A program made the position numbers and the translations under genes. This document shows positions 25,070-45,900 of a DNA stretch of 64,000 nucleotides, in pieces. The notes beneath the pieces are model-generated. The model did no database searches, had not been told where the DNA came from, and was given only the letters and a program-made list of their open reading frames with translations. This DNA is from Cymodocea nodosa (taxonomy: Eukaryota > Streptophyta > Magnoliopsida > Alismatales > Cymodoceaceae). Each line of letters starts with the position of its first letter. Positions within the stretch are counted from its first letter, which is position 1. Location: assembly GCA_036874045.1 (NCBI GenBank), contig CM072339.1, positions 1,495,501 to 1,559,500 of the forward strand, written 5' to 3'.

Positions 25070-26130
25070 CTAGGAGTATGAAAGATCGATGGTACTACTC
25101 CCATCCCATAGATTTGGAGCCACCTGAGGACCCAGATGGCGATGATTGCCAGACGAGGAGACCCAAGAAGCCATGGGAGAGCAGCTGCTGCCGCCGCCGC
25201 CGCCACCTGCAACTGCTGCGTACCAGGAGGTGCCTCCGGGAATGTCGTGGTTGTGAACCCCATCGTAGGTTGTGATCACATAGTCCTTGTCCTCGCGATC
25301 CCTCTCCACCCTCTTCTTCACGGAGCATCCCTCAATCGAGCACTTGTAGTAGTTCCTGCAACAGATTTAATTTAGCAATCAAGCTAATTGTTGCTTATTT
25401 ATCTATCGAGAATATGAATTATAATATATCACATACCGGATCGATCTGGCTAGCTGATCAGAACGTACACTTGCTACGTACCTTGGGTTTGGGCTATTCT
25501 TGACAGATTTCTTCCCATACTTCCTCCACTTGTACCCATCGTCCAGGACATCGATCTCAGACTTTGTTCTGAACCCAATTCTCCTCCCGCCGTCTTTCTT
25601 CAATCTCTTGCTCCTGAACGAATCAAATCAAGCGCACATAAATCCATATAATTAATATATATATCTGCAATATTTCTACCTAGCTAGCTCGAAATTACGT
25701 ACGTACGTACTAATAACCAAGGCCACGATCGATTAATGAACCAGAGAGCGGAAGATCAATATATATATATGTATGTATTTGTATATGCAGTTAATTTGAT
25801 GACTTACGATCCAGTACTACTACCGGTTTCAGTAGTACCGATCCTTGCATTACTGGCAACAGAACCGACTGGGTTTTGCTGGTGATCGGAGGCCGTGACG
25901 GCATGAGTAGTATTGTTATCATCGCCCTCATCGAATGGCAGCAACATGTCGCTGGGAAGAACATGATCAAGAGCCATGTCCCAACCGGACCCCTCGTCGG
26001 CGCCATATGCCGCCAAACCATCAAGGAAGGAGGAGGTGGAGTACGGCGGGGGCGGTTGTTGATGGGGTGGGAAGGAAGAGAATGAGAAAGACATGGCGAC
26101 CTCCGGAAGATGGAGCTCAGCCGCCGCCAT
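25070..26130 (-). CDS. WRKY transcription factor, group IIc with WRKYGKK heptad
   Basis: DNA-binding transcription factor. Three exons on minus, 26130-25808, 25613-25482 and 25355-25070, join in phase into 246 residues. One WRKY domain: [26 protein letters not shown] with the heptad at 137-143, and a C2H2 zinc finger C157-x4-C162-x23-H186-x-H188. The intron after PNPR falls at the position typical of group II/III WRKY genes. The heptad is WRKYGKK instead of WRKYGQK, as in the Arabidopsis WRKY50/51/59 subgroup, where it lowers or alters W-box binding. The N-terminal part is low-complexity and acidic; the C-terminal part is rich in Gly and Ser. I chose the ATG at 26130; the frame continues upstream for 11 codons without an ATG. 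Subgroup members respond to jasmonate/salicylate signalling, which is inference for this gene. Confidence 0.92.
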
Positions 26131-26304
26131 GACAGGTGTATCTATGCTTGATTTCTTCTCCAATCTTAGTGCACGAGTGGCCCGCCCTCACCATCACTCC
26201 TGTCGGCCTGCGTTGGATGTATCTTATTACCCTCCGTGCTTTCCTGGCACCTTCCCTTCCTCACCCGTTCGCGTCCTTCTCTTTGTGTTTTTTACCCTCC
26301 ATCA

Positions 26305-26368
26305 ATATATAATATATATATATATATACATATATGTATCTATGTATGTATGTATGTATGTATGTATT
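26305..26368. repeat. TA and TATG microsatellites upstream of the WRKY gene
   Basis: A TA tract (about 26305-26328) is followed by a tract of about six ATGT units (26341-26368). It lies about 180-240 bp upstream of the WRKY start codon and may overlap its core promoter. Confidence 0.8.
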
Positions 26369-26780
26369 TTTAACCCTACTTCTGCTTCTCTATTTCCACG
26401 TAAGTTTTTTTTTAATCTTTCTTCTTCTTTTTTCTTTATTCTTCCGCGTCACAAGATGCTTCTTCTGATATAACAAATAATGTCACGTGAGCCTACCGAA
26501 CTTCCACGTGTCGCAAGCGGAGGCAGATTTATTTATTTAACGGTGTGGACGGGGGCAAGTAGTTAACTGTGGACGTGCTTACATATTTTTAAATTATTAC
26601 GTTTGACGTATGGAACACGTCTCCCGAAACTCATTTCGTTTTAAAAAAAAAATAATTTACATCATATATATATAGAAAGAGAGAGAGGATTGTAACTCTG
26701 AAATCTGATTCTTACGTGAGATAACAAGATCGACTTTGTCGGGTAAACACGTACGACCTCAATATTCAAAGTAGTTGAGT

Positions 26781-26786
26781 TTGACT
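26781..26786 (+). promoter_or_regulatory. W-box upstream of the WRKY gene
   Basis: TTGACT, about 650 bp upstream of the WRKY ATG, with a further TTGACG at 26603-26608. WRKY promoters often contain W-boxes for auto- or cross-regulation; activity here is inferred from the motif only. Confidence 0.3.
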
Positions 26787-28183
26787 TATCTTTGATTTGA
26801 ATTTAATTTAAAATATTATAAAGTTGTACGAAGACATTATTAAATATACCATGCACGTCTTTTCTCTCTCGTCCACTTGCGGAAGACCTACCCCACACCG
26901 CCCTCCGCTCGAGACTTCTCGCGCCGAAACGGACAAAAGAAAAGTCACACTCTTAATTAAACATCTCCAATTAGTCGACTGTCATTATAACGTTTGCATT
27001 TTTCTAATTTGAATTTTAAAGAATGTGAAAATTACATAATATACCTGAATTGTTATTCTTACTTAAGTTTGATTGTAAAAATCGTGAAACTTCGTCCCAT
27101 CTCCCTGGGGCAGACGGAGACATAGCTATCAACATTGAAAGAAGCCTTTCGAATCAAGGTGGTCAGTGAAGAATGATATCTTTCGTCGTATATCGATACT
27201 TGACCAACCGGGGCCTGCAGAGTCTTAGTTGTTTCCTTCCTAACCTTCCTTTCCTAATGATCAGGGATCACCTAGCAGTCATGTGACTCATGTCTACGTT
27301 CTACGATGGTCGCTGAACGCTGAGACACCTCCTGGCCTCTTCCCCTGTGTTTCTTTTTATAGGTGATTTTTTGTTTAGAGAATTTCTTTGTCAAAAGTGA
27401 GAAAATATATGTTACCTTTGGTTGGCAAATTTTCTGGTTTCTCCCATGTTATCAACCGGTGAACAGAACAGTACTGAATTCTGCCAACCAGGTGGCCGTG
27501 GATGCAGTAGCTGCTGCACCCGTGAGTCTCTTCAACATGCTTTTACCGAGCTATCAAAAAAAGTGCTTCCACTGCTAACCTTCTTACAGGCACGAGGCGA
27601 TGGGGAGGGAAGATCTGCATATTTGTCAATAAGGAGCAGCGTGCAAGGGTATAGGGTGATTTTGCATGGATGGACAGACGGCTATGATTACTAAAACTGC
27701 TAACAAATAACGATATTTTAACTGCTTAGAATTTGAATCATCTATAATTTCAAAAATTAAAAAGCGGGTGTGGGACTGAAACTACACTTGTTTTGAAACC
27801 AGAACCTCCTTGAGCACCAACAAAAGAGTACTTGGGGACTAGAGTTCCTGTACCCATCTCGCTGTAAGGGAGTAAATAGTACTTGATTTCAATTGCTCTG
27901 GAGTGATTGTAAAACCTTACATTTCACTGTAACGAAAACATTAATCACCTTGAGCTTGCATACATCTATTAAAAATTTGGATAAAAAAAAAACATGCACA
28001 ACAAAAGCCGGTCCAGCTTCCAATAATACAGAGGCTCAATATGAATTCCAACCAAAGAATGATAGGTAATGATTTAATTTCTGGGCCCTTACCAAAACTA
28101 CTACACTTCAAGGCAAGCAAATATACATAACACAGGACACAAAAAATCACCGATAAGGGAAGGATACTTGGCCACTTGGGTGA

Positions 28184-35951
<7,768 letters not shown>

Positions 35952-36342
35952 GGGAGGGAGGGAGAAAGAGAAAGGGAGGGGTGGGGAAGGACGAAGCCGG
36001 TTCCAACGATTCGCGAGACGGGATTCAGATGGATCGGACTCGCATCGTCGTGCTCGTCGAGGATCTTCTGCTTGTCGTCACGTCGTCTTCTTGGACACCG
36101 AGCATTTGCGTACCCTTTCGTCTCTTCGCTCTGTTTCGTCCCTCTCGTCTCATCTCGTCCCCCAGGTACCACCTTCCTTTCCCTTATTGGTGTAAGCGGT
36201 GTGACGAGGTGGAAAAAAAAAAAAACAAAAAAAAAACTGAATTGGTTGCGGTGGCCTTGGAAGAGAACACGAGGTAGTGTTCGATACGTGGGCAACGGCA
36301 TCGGGGATTGTTGATCGGGTGAATCTTACGTGTGGTTGGACG

Positions 36343-36517
36343 ATTGGACGGCCTCGATCGGACGTCACAATACCACGTTAGCATCAGCGTCGTTTATCGG
36401 GTGAAATAATTATTGATTAACGTGAGGTTAGAAGATTGGACGGTCTCGATCGGGCGTCGCAATGCCACGTTAGCATCGGCGTCGTTGATCGGATGAAATA
36501 ATTATTAATTAACGTCA
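36343..36517. repeat. 92-bp tandem duplication upstream of PP2A
   Basis: Unit 1 starts attggacggcctcgatcgg at 36343 and unit 2 starts attggacggtctcgatcgg at 36435. The second is about 83 bp long and ends near 36517. Both contain ACGT cores: gcgtc/acgtc followed by ccacgttagcatc, then gataattattaattaacg-like AT text. The units differ at only about 10% of positions. They sit 390-570 bp upstream of the PP2A start codon. Confidence 0.8.
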
Positions 36518-39234
36518 AATATTGGACGCCTGTTTTGACCGTGTAAAATGCTCGTCGCGATCTTTACGAGGGAAAAGTGAGGGACTAACAAATAATTAAA
36601 ATAAAATGCTTCACATAACAAGACAAATTTTTTCATCGTCTTATTTTTAAATAAATATTTCTGCATATAAGAAAATTGTTTATTTTTAACGGTAAGAAAA
36701 ATTAATGAACAGCTTATTTTATTGTTTATTCAATAAACTATTATCATACACAAATGCGACAAAAGTAAACGTTTATAAACGGAAAAATGCTTAGTACTTT
36801 ACTTTGTGTTTGTTTAACAGTCTATTCCTATCTGCTGATTCAATAAATTGTATTTTTAAATAAGTATTTACTCAATAAAACATTAATTACGAACTCATAC
36901 AATAAAGTCAGGATTTTACTTCATCTTAAGAAAAACGGTATTTTATATGAACGTTCAAAATATTACCAATATCAAAAACAAAACTTGTATCAGGCATAAA
37001 TTTTTCTACCTTAATTTGGCAATGGAAAAAAATTATGTTCAGATGAATTAGTGTTATCGTCATTAATGCAAGTATAAAAATTAAGTTTAGATTAATTCCT
37101 TTTTGTCATTTCCAGTCTGAAATAAATTTCACAACGATATCATTTGAGTTCTACTGGAAAAGTCGTATTTGATCATTCAAAAAAGTTGTTTACATGGATT
37201 TAGCATTTTCATTGCCGAATTCATCAAATAGGGAAGGAAAAAAAATTCCAATTTCCGACACAAGAGCCATGGTACAACTTGCTTGACATAAATCCAAATG
37301 ATAAAAAATAACAATAATAACTCAACCTAAATATGACACATTGTAAACGAATTAATACAGTCCAACTTGCTTGATCTATTCATTAAGGACACATCCATGG
37401 TACTCTTACAGGTATTATAATTCTTTATGGATACCAATGGTTTTAAAATTTGACAATCTAGATTAACAAATGCATGGTGAGATGTTAAATAATGGTAGTT
37501 ACATCCTAATCGCAAGAATTATTGGGTGTTATAGGATTTTTTATTTGTTAAATATATTTTGTCCGTGCAAAACAATAGACATGGCTAACGTATTTAATAT
37601 GTAATGGTATTTAAGTTTATCTTGAAACTAATTGGTAGTAAGAGAACATGAATACGATGTTATTAAACTCTAAGTTTAGCTAAATTATTTTTAATGTATA
37701 CCTATGTTGTCTAATACTTTTTTGTACTTACGACCTTATCTTAGTCTACAAATATTCTATAAATGATATATATGAACCAAACTTTGATACAATATTAAAA
37801 TTTATTTAAAAATCAATTGAAAATGAGAGAACATGAGGTATAATATTGTTATGTTCAAATCTAACTATTTTTGATGTAAAACTATGTTGTTAACAATCTA
37901 TTTATTTACATCACATATGATTTGAACGAATGAGTAAAATATATTCTGTAGAAATCCTAAAATACTTTGGTACTGGGTGACGTCAAAACGAAGGAACTTT
38001 AAAAGATAACGAAGTTTGACCAGAAATACATGAGTCTATAAGATACGAAAATATAAGCATACTTGAGTTGTGTTAAAAAAATAAAAAAATCTTTCATTGT
38101 CTAAGTACTCATCTAACGTTAAACTAAACTTAATCGAATTTAGATTTATTTAAATATCGAATCAAACACAAATGAAAGAAAAATTTTAAAAAATACTTAT
38201 ATTTTTTCCCTTTTTTTAATTTTCATAAATTATTTTTTATTTTGTTACTTTTCTTTCCGTTATTTTGTTTGAATAGACAGACATACCTCCTGCTACGTTA
38301 AACGCCGACGAGAAAAACGTGGACTACGAGAAGAAATTTTGAACTTACGTTAAATTTGAATGAAATATCTGTAAGCAGCATGGATTAAAATCTGTTAATG
38401 TCAACCGGACCCAAAATTTTACTCAATGCCAGCTGGATTGGCAGTTGACTTGCCAAGGAGGGATCGTGTCCTGCTACGCGGAGAGCTCCAGAGCGGCCAG
38501 ATCAGCTGAGGACGGATCCAACTGCTGCTGGCTCCCAAATCCCCAGAACGACCGGATCCGTGACATCCGTCTTTTCCCATCGCCCTTCCGGCGCCCACCC
38601 CACTGGCCGGCCGTCGTCAGTCTTTATTATTATTGTTTCTGTTCCGCCCCTTTCGCTCTGTCTCCAGATCAGACCCTTGTTTTTTTTTGTTTGGTTTGTC
38701 TTTTTTTAAAAGATAAATATCATTAAAATTTTTTTTTTCTCATTCAAAAAGATTATAAACTTTACAATAATATTTCTAAACTTTGATCTAGAGGAAGATC
38801 AAATTAAGGGAATGCCAAGTACGTCAAAAAAAAAAAAATTAAGGTTAGCGTGGGAAAACAATATAATTTCAATAAAATTATCATCAAATAATATCCTAAA
38901 ATCCTTAAGAAGGAAATTTTTAAAAATAAAGAAAGAACTGCAGCCCAAAAAGATATTTAAATGATTTCAAATCTACTTTACAGAGAAAACAGATTAGATC
39001 TCTCCTTTATTTTGTTTCAACAATATTTAATTTAAAGAGTATTTTATTCTTAACCACAAATAAGTAAAAGAATTACTAAGTCAGAATGGACATCACGTTA
39101 ATTCAAGTGCATGGACCAGACCACGGCTTCTGACCGGTCTGCAAGTGCACGGACATGTGCAGTGGGCACTGGCGAAGTTAAAAATTTAACGTTAAGAATG
39201 CTAAAAAAAAAAGAAAAAGTATAATATAAAATAA

Positions 39235-39311
39235 TCATATTCTAATATATTTAATGTTGAAGATAACAAATTCTAATACATAAATTATCCATATTCTAAT
39301 ATATTTAATGT
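39235..39311 (+). repeat. Short direct repeat
   Basis: The string catattctaatatatttaat occurs at 39236 and again 54 bp further on, with a third, weaker version (attctaatacataaatta) between them. Probably a small local duplication. Confidence 0.6.
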
Positions 39312-39967
39312 CCAGTGCCGAACCTTAGATTTTGTCATGTCGATAATATTATTTATCGGAAAAATTTTCCCAAAATTTTTGTAGATAATGACGGTAATTT
39401 TGCATTCACAAGAATTTAAATATTAACGAGAACTATGAGTATTGCTACTCTTAATTAAAGAATTTTCCTAATTTATAAAATATTTTTCAAAAAAATTAAC
39501 TTCAGCATTTTAATTTGAATAAGCAACCATATTCATAAATCCTACCAAGATTTCAATCCTGCGAATGTAGAATGGCCATCATTATTTTTTTACAATGAAA
39601 ACTGCTACCATTATTTTTAAAAAGTTGATAATGATTTTATATTTAAAATTTTATTATATAATAGAATTTATTTTTAATCAATATTGTTGTTGTCGTTATT
39701 CTAAATCAAACAAGTAATTACAGTTTCTTAACATCGATATCGTTGTAAGAAAGCTTTCCAAAAGAAATTGTCCATCAACACTGACGTCGTAGATGCTTAA
39801 AGGTATATTTTATTAGTGATAAAGAATTTTTAAAGGAGAAGGAGAACAGGCGGAGTCGGCTCAACTTTTCGAACACTGATTCGTCCCTTACCCTCCGTCT
39901 TCTGTTCCACGGCGCAAGGTACCGCGGACTGATCCCTTCGGAAGGAGTGAGCGAGGGAGGGAGTCGA

Positions 39968-42900
39968 ATGTCGGAGGTGGAGGCGCACGTTGACGATGGC
40001 GGAGAAGCCTTCCCGAAGGCGGAGCAGGGCCTCTCGGATCGGTCCAAGGTGACGTATTCCTTAATTCCCACGTGTGTGTTCTTCCTCCGTTGCTATAGCC
40101 TGATCATTGATCTTGATGGTAGAGGGCGGTTACGAAGGAGATGCTGTCTAAGCAAGCGGTGAAGATCGCGAAGCAGGCCGAGGAGCACGAGAGATTCATC
40201 AACAAGGTAGCTGGAAGATTAAATGAACTTTGTATTCATTTGTTTACTGATTTTTTTCCTGGCACTACCTCTCTTACATGGTGCACGTGCATAGGAAATA
40301 TTCGAATACAGCTGAACTTCTGATTTTTGTATATTTGATAATCGGTTTTCAGTTGCATAATTGTGTAGTTGGGAATTTCGGCGGTATGCTTTAATGGAAT
40401 GATTCTTTTAATCCAAATACTTTGGTTGAAGTGGTTCATAAGAACCTTATGATCAATAATTTAAACAAGAATAAGATGTTAAATTGCAAATAACCTTGTA
40501 TTATATGGATCCAAGAAAAAATCTATAGTTGTAAGTGTTTATTTTTTATTTTCTGTTTTTCAAAACATTTTCAGAATTTTGATTAAACTAAATTTAGGTT
40601 GTAGAATAAAGTTGATTCTAAACTACAATAAGAACATCCCATGCCTTAGTCCCACTATATGGGGTTTGTCACATAAATCTTTTTTTTTCTAAATATTTTT
40701 ATTTATGGTTAGATCTTCAGTCTTTAGTTAAATCACATAAATTTAAATCTTTTCACTCAATTCCTAACTAAGTAGTTTTAGGTATTTCTCTACATCTTTT
40801 AGTTTTTTTTGATACTAATTAATTCTACCATTCTAATTGGTGTATCTTTCACCTCTTAAGGATACAACCAAACCATTTAAGCCTATTTTATCTTATCTTA
40901 TCTTCAATCGGTACAACTCCTACTCTATTCCTAATAAAATTGTTTTTTAACTTATCCCTTATATTATCACTATCCATCCATTTAAGCATTTGCATTTCTA
41001 CAACATTAACTTTTTTGCATATGCTTATGTTTTACAGTTTAGCATTCTGAATTATAAAATGTGATCCAATGAATAATAGTTTTATAGGTTTTTTTTTTTT
41101 AATTTCAAAAAATCCTCCTATCACATACCACTTCAAAAAAAATTCTTTACTTCATCTATTGTACTTTAATCATATGAATAACATCCTCTATAAACTCATC
41201 ATTGCTATCTATATAGTAATTATCTCATTTCCTATTACAATCTTAATCATTATAATTCTATCTTATACTTTTATTATCTCAAGAACTTTGTCTTTTAAAC
41301 TTTTACCAACTATTATTTCAATTCCATTCTTACATTTATCTTTTTTAGTGTATCACAATTTAAAGCCATTATCCTCAATTAACCTAGATTTTTCTTCCAC
41401 ACATTTAGTTTCTTGTAGGCATAATATGTTAATTTTCCATTTTATTACACACACTAATTTCATATTTTTACTGGTCAAGGTTCCTATATTTCAAGTTACT
41501 AGTTTAAATTTAATGTTTTGGACCAACTTTTTTACCCACATCTATCCATTATGATGGGAGAATCCCTATTTATTTTCATCTGCATACAAGTGTTGATGTA
41601 GAGCTCATTGTTCAAGAATGTTATACTTAGAGTGTGCAATGCTTCTCTCATGTTTTCTTTTCATTAAATTTGAAGTTCAGCAGAATGCATTACTAGGAGG
41701 ATTATGCTCAACAAATTATCTCTAAGATTCATGTTCATCAAGGGTTGGCAAGTTTTTATAATTGGTTGTTTACCTAACACTAACATTTGTCCTTTATTCA
41801 AGCTTGAAATCGGCCATAAAGGGGTTAACATCCACAAACAAAGTTAATAAAGTTGGTTCTACAATTTTCATAAATCATGAAACATTATTATTGCTGTTTA
41901 AATAATTTTTTTTACTCAAAGATACTATAATTGATGTATGGTGTATTGTTAGTATCATAATTGACCAAGAATTGAAATAAATTGTTTGTAGATGTGTATT
42001 ATTGATTACTTTAGCTTGACCTAAATTTTCATGTTGAAATTTGTAGTTTTAGGGCCTTTTGCGAACATCTATGATTTTGATAAACTTCCATAGACATTTT
42101 CATTGAAGTTTGACACATGTGGATTTTTTAAAGGACCAAAGTTGGACATGACATCAATATTGAAAACCTTTGTTCATACATACATTTTTCTTATTATTAT
42201 TTGGAACATGTGCTTCATCTATTTTCTATTTGACAACCAGGTTGTGCATCTCCTAGGGGTTCTTGGATTTGGTGGATTTTGCTATCTATTGGGTGCTAGT
42301 AAGTATACCAATAGCAAGTATATCAAATAAATGCATTGCAATTATCTTATATCTTTTTTAGTAGTTCTAACTATTGTTCTCTTTCTCATTTTCTAGGACC
42401 CCAAGATGTTCCTTATGTGTATTGCCTATTCTACATTATTTTTGTTCCTCTTCGCTGGATATATTATCGTTATAAGAAGTGGCATTATTATCTTTTGGTT
42501 AGTGTATTACCTCTTTACATTTTTCTCATTAATGTTTTCAAAATTGCAGCTTCAAGTTACAGGTTGGCTCAATAATAAAGGCATTGTCCATCTGATAAAA
42601 TTGTTTTCAAACCTCAGGGGATTTTATGGATTTAGGTGAAAAATCCCATCACTTTGGGCTTGACAAAGACAAAGAGCATAACATGTAGGAAATACTTTTT
42701 ATGAGACTAAATAAGTACATTGATCTTCTCCACTCTCCTCAATTTTGTAGGATGTTTGACATCGTAGTCTTTAGTTGGGGGCAGGGGGTCAGTTGAAAGA
42801 GGATTTATCCTCCCAATCAATATTTGAAAACTTATTGAAATTAATATGTTCAGATATGTAAATATCTTTGAAACATGAAATCATTGCTACGTAAAATATA

Positions 42901-45900
42901 TCAATTCAGATTACCTAGTTATATACAAAGTTTTCCTTTGCAACAAATAGTTCATTATTATGATACAGTGATATGATTTCAACTCACAATCTTAACACCT
43001 TATTTTCCTTACAAAAGGACATAAAACTGAATGTGATATTCCAACACTCTTCATTATCAAATCCAATGGAGATTCCATGTGTGGATTTCCAATAATGTGA
43101 AATTTTGAATATTTGTTCCAGATCCATTCTGTTGAACTGCTCAAACAACTGTAGAAATAGCTTGCCCAAAAATAAAAATTTTTGTGGCTTTGCAAAATCA
43201 ATTTAGTGATTTACATCATGTTTATTTTAATGAAGGTACAAAGCTTTGTGAATGCCAAAGCTTGGCTTCAACTAATTTAATTACATAACATTAGAAGGAT
43301 CCTCAATCAAATCAATGTCAATATGAGCCCTTTTACTAGTTTTCTTTGGTTAATAATTGGTTCAGTGTCTTTGCAGGAATTCTGCTACTATGGCAATACA
43401 ATTTTTATTGTAATGCTTCTTTTCTTTCCAAAGAATGAGAAGCTTTTCATGGTCTGCTTTTCATTTGCAGAAGTAAGTATAGGGTTCCTTCACCTTAATT
43501 TTCGTGCAGGTTGTTCACAATTACAATCGGTTCTTACCATGCAAAATACTAATTACTTCAGGGGCCTTTGGCATGGGCAATAATTGTATGGCGTTTCAGT
43601 CTTGTTTTCAGTTCTGCTGATAAAATTGTCAGTGTTCTAATACATATCTTGCCTGGTGAGTTAAGTTCTCTCTGTATTATTGTGTCTCATTGCCAGTTTG
43701 TACTGATATGAAGCAAGGAGAATGTCTGAATCATTGTTACTGAGGTGGGCATCCAGATGTTACCTGCGCAATTTTTTTTTGCTTCATTTAATGGATTCTC
43801 TGGTGAATCCAGAGCTGATTTTTTGGTTGTATATGTTTTTTTTTGCTTTTATATGATGCAGATTGATTCCAGTTTTTGCACTATTTTTTTTTTTAGATTT
43901 TATCAGGATATGTTCTTGTTCTTTGCTTAAATGCTTTGTTTTTATCAAGTCATGCCTTTTGTTTTGTAGGTTGTTTTTTGTTGCCTTTACATATATATCG
44001 ATTAATTTAACTTTAATTCCAGCTTTTACATTAATTTATTTGATTAAGACTAAAGAGTGTAAGGCATTATTTTTCTCCTGGATTGTGTTTTCTTTAATTG
44101 GCTTGTTAAAAGTTCAAATATTATTATTTAAACTTAATTGGATGTTATGTTGCTGTTGTTAATTCATAAGCGACAACTTCATATTTTGTATTAATGATGT
44201 TAATATATGCTTATTTTGATGCTAGGATGTTATTTTAGTATATATTTCAATATTACTTAGTTGTTGATAAGTTTTTTGTCCAGCAAAACCAATAGGGTAA
44301 GAATCTTGTTTCAGCTGGATTAATGTGTATATCTAATATTATTTTATTATCATCTCTTTTCAACGATTTCATTATTATCTTTTTTGTGAGTTGTTTACTC
44401 GTTTGAGACAATGATCATACACTTCTGTGCAGGGATTGTCTTTTTCACAATTCGTAGGCAGGATCCCACAACATTTTCCACCATGCATCCAACAGGGAAA
44501 TCTAGTTTTTCATGGCCTTATGTAGAAGATAAGTTGTACTTATGGACTTGGCTATTTGCAGTTCCTTTAGCTGCATACACAATATGGCAGATTCTTTACT
44601 TTCTGATTGTCAATGTCCTGCGCCACCAGAGACTATTGAGAGACCCAGAGGTCATGACATCTTATAGGTATGCTATTTTTCATCAGGCCTTGTCTTGGGA
44701 GTTAGGAGTGTGTTTGAGAATTAGCTTGATACCAATGTTTCTCAACCAGTCACTCTTGACTCTAACTTGGCCTCCTTAAGGTATGTAGATATATAGGCTA
44801 TGATATGATTCTGAAATTATCTCATTGTGCATGAAAAATGATACAACTCAACTGAAGATGGTTGTTCTGTTAAACCAGTAATGGGATAAATCTAGCACAC
44901 TAGTTCATCAAAAGCCTTGTTGGACATTTATTTTAGACTAATATAGAATACCTGTTTTTGATAGATATAGAATACATCAATTGTATAAAGGAATTGACCG
45001 ATCAAATTTTAGACAACTTTGCAATTCCATGACATTTTGATGTTTATTTTGGTGCCCATTACTCAAGTTAGATGAAAAACCAACATTTAGTGGGAAGAAT
45101 ACGTTTCTGGCATCCATTTATTGAAGTCAATTTGCTAAAAATCTTTTATTATTTTGAATTTATCATACCTCTGAAATTTTCCAAGCAGTAATTCCTTATA
45201 TTTTCATCCTTGTCAAGCCGTTCTCCAGTTTCCTTACTGTTTTTTGTGTCTGTGGATATATCGTGAAACTAAATTGTGGTTAATCACAGTTGGATTCCAC
45301 TTTGAAGATTAGAGCCACTCTTGTGTGAAGAGTGGGGGTGACCATAATTTTTAAAGGACCATGCCATTTGCAGTTAATCTCTATGGAACACCCCCTTTCT
45401 TTCTGTTTACACACACATAGGCACACATACACAGAGAGAGATACACGCATAGACATAGGCACACACACATAGGTACACAAGGGCGTGCATGCAAACACAA
45501 ACACATCTTTGATCGAGTAGAAGCTTCCTCTCTCTATTGGTTGGCCCGGTCGTTACTTGTTTCTTACCACTTGCCATAAAGAACTTGAAGGCCAGTATTT
45601 TAATCCTCCTCATTGCACCCATTATATAACTATTTGATAAATCTAAATCATAATATGACAACAATTTGAATCATAATCTCACTATGTGGGGTTGGTTACA
45701 TGAATCCTTTTTTTTCATATACTTTTATTTATTATCAAATTTTCGATCAAATTACATAAATTTAAATTTTTTTCATACAATTCCTAATCAAGTAGTTTTA
45801 TGTCTTACTCTTCTTTTAGTTTCTTTTGCATTAATTGATTCTCTTTTTTTAACTAGTATATTCTTTGGTTTCTTAGAGATATGAGCAAACCATTTAGGTT

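Larger units (their letters stand above)
26131..28183. other. Spacer holding the WRKY promoter and PP2A 3' region
   Basis: Right of 26130 lies the WRKY gene's leader and promoter, with a TA and TATG microsatellite block at 26305-26368 and TTGAC cores at 26603-26607 and 26781-26785 (the latter TTGACT, a W-box). The segment 27050-27360 is GC-richer and unassigned; 27363-27690 has open frames with no recognisable motif. The final few hundred bases before 28184 are presumably the PP2A 3' untranslated region. Confidence 0.45.
35952..39967. other. Divergent spacer between PP2A and GPCAT genes
   Basis: The two flanking genes start at the ends of this spacer and point away from each other. 35952-36340 should hold the PP2A leader and core promoter. 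A 92-bp tandem duplication follows at 36343-36517. 36540-38430 is AT-rich and featureless. 38440-38670 is a GC-rich island with a 93-residue open frame of no recognisable family. A 23-bp direct repeat spaced 54 bp apart occurs at 39235-39311. The last 150 bp are the GPCAT leader region. Confidence 0.5.

Noticed and set aside
26131..26163. An N-terminal extension of the WRKY protein
   Set aside because: The frame continues for 11 codons upstream but contains no ATG, so the ATG at 26130 was kept.
41069..41554. A 161-codon plus-strand open frame
   Set aside because: It is the complement of the RTE endonuclease remnant, which matches a known family on the minus strand. The plus frame has a composition typical of antisense AT-rich DNA.
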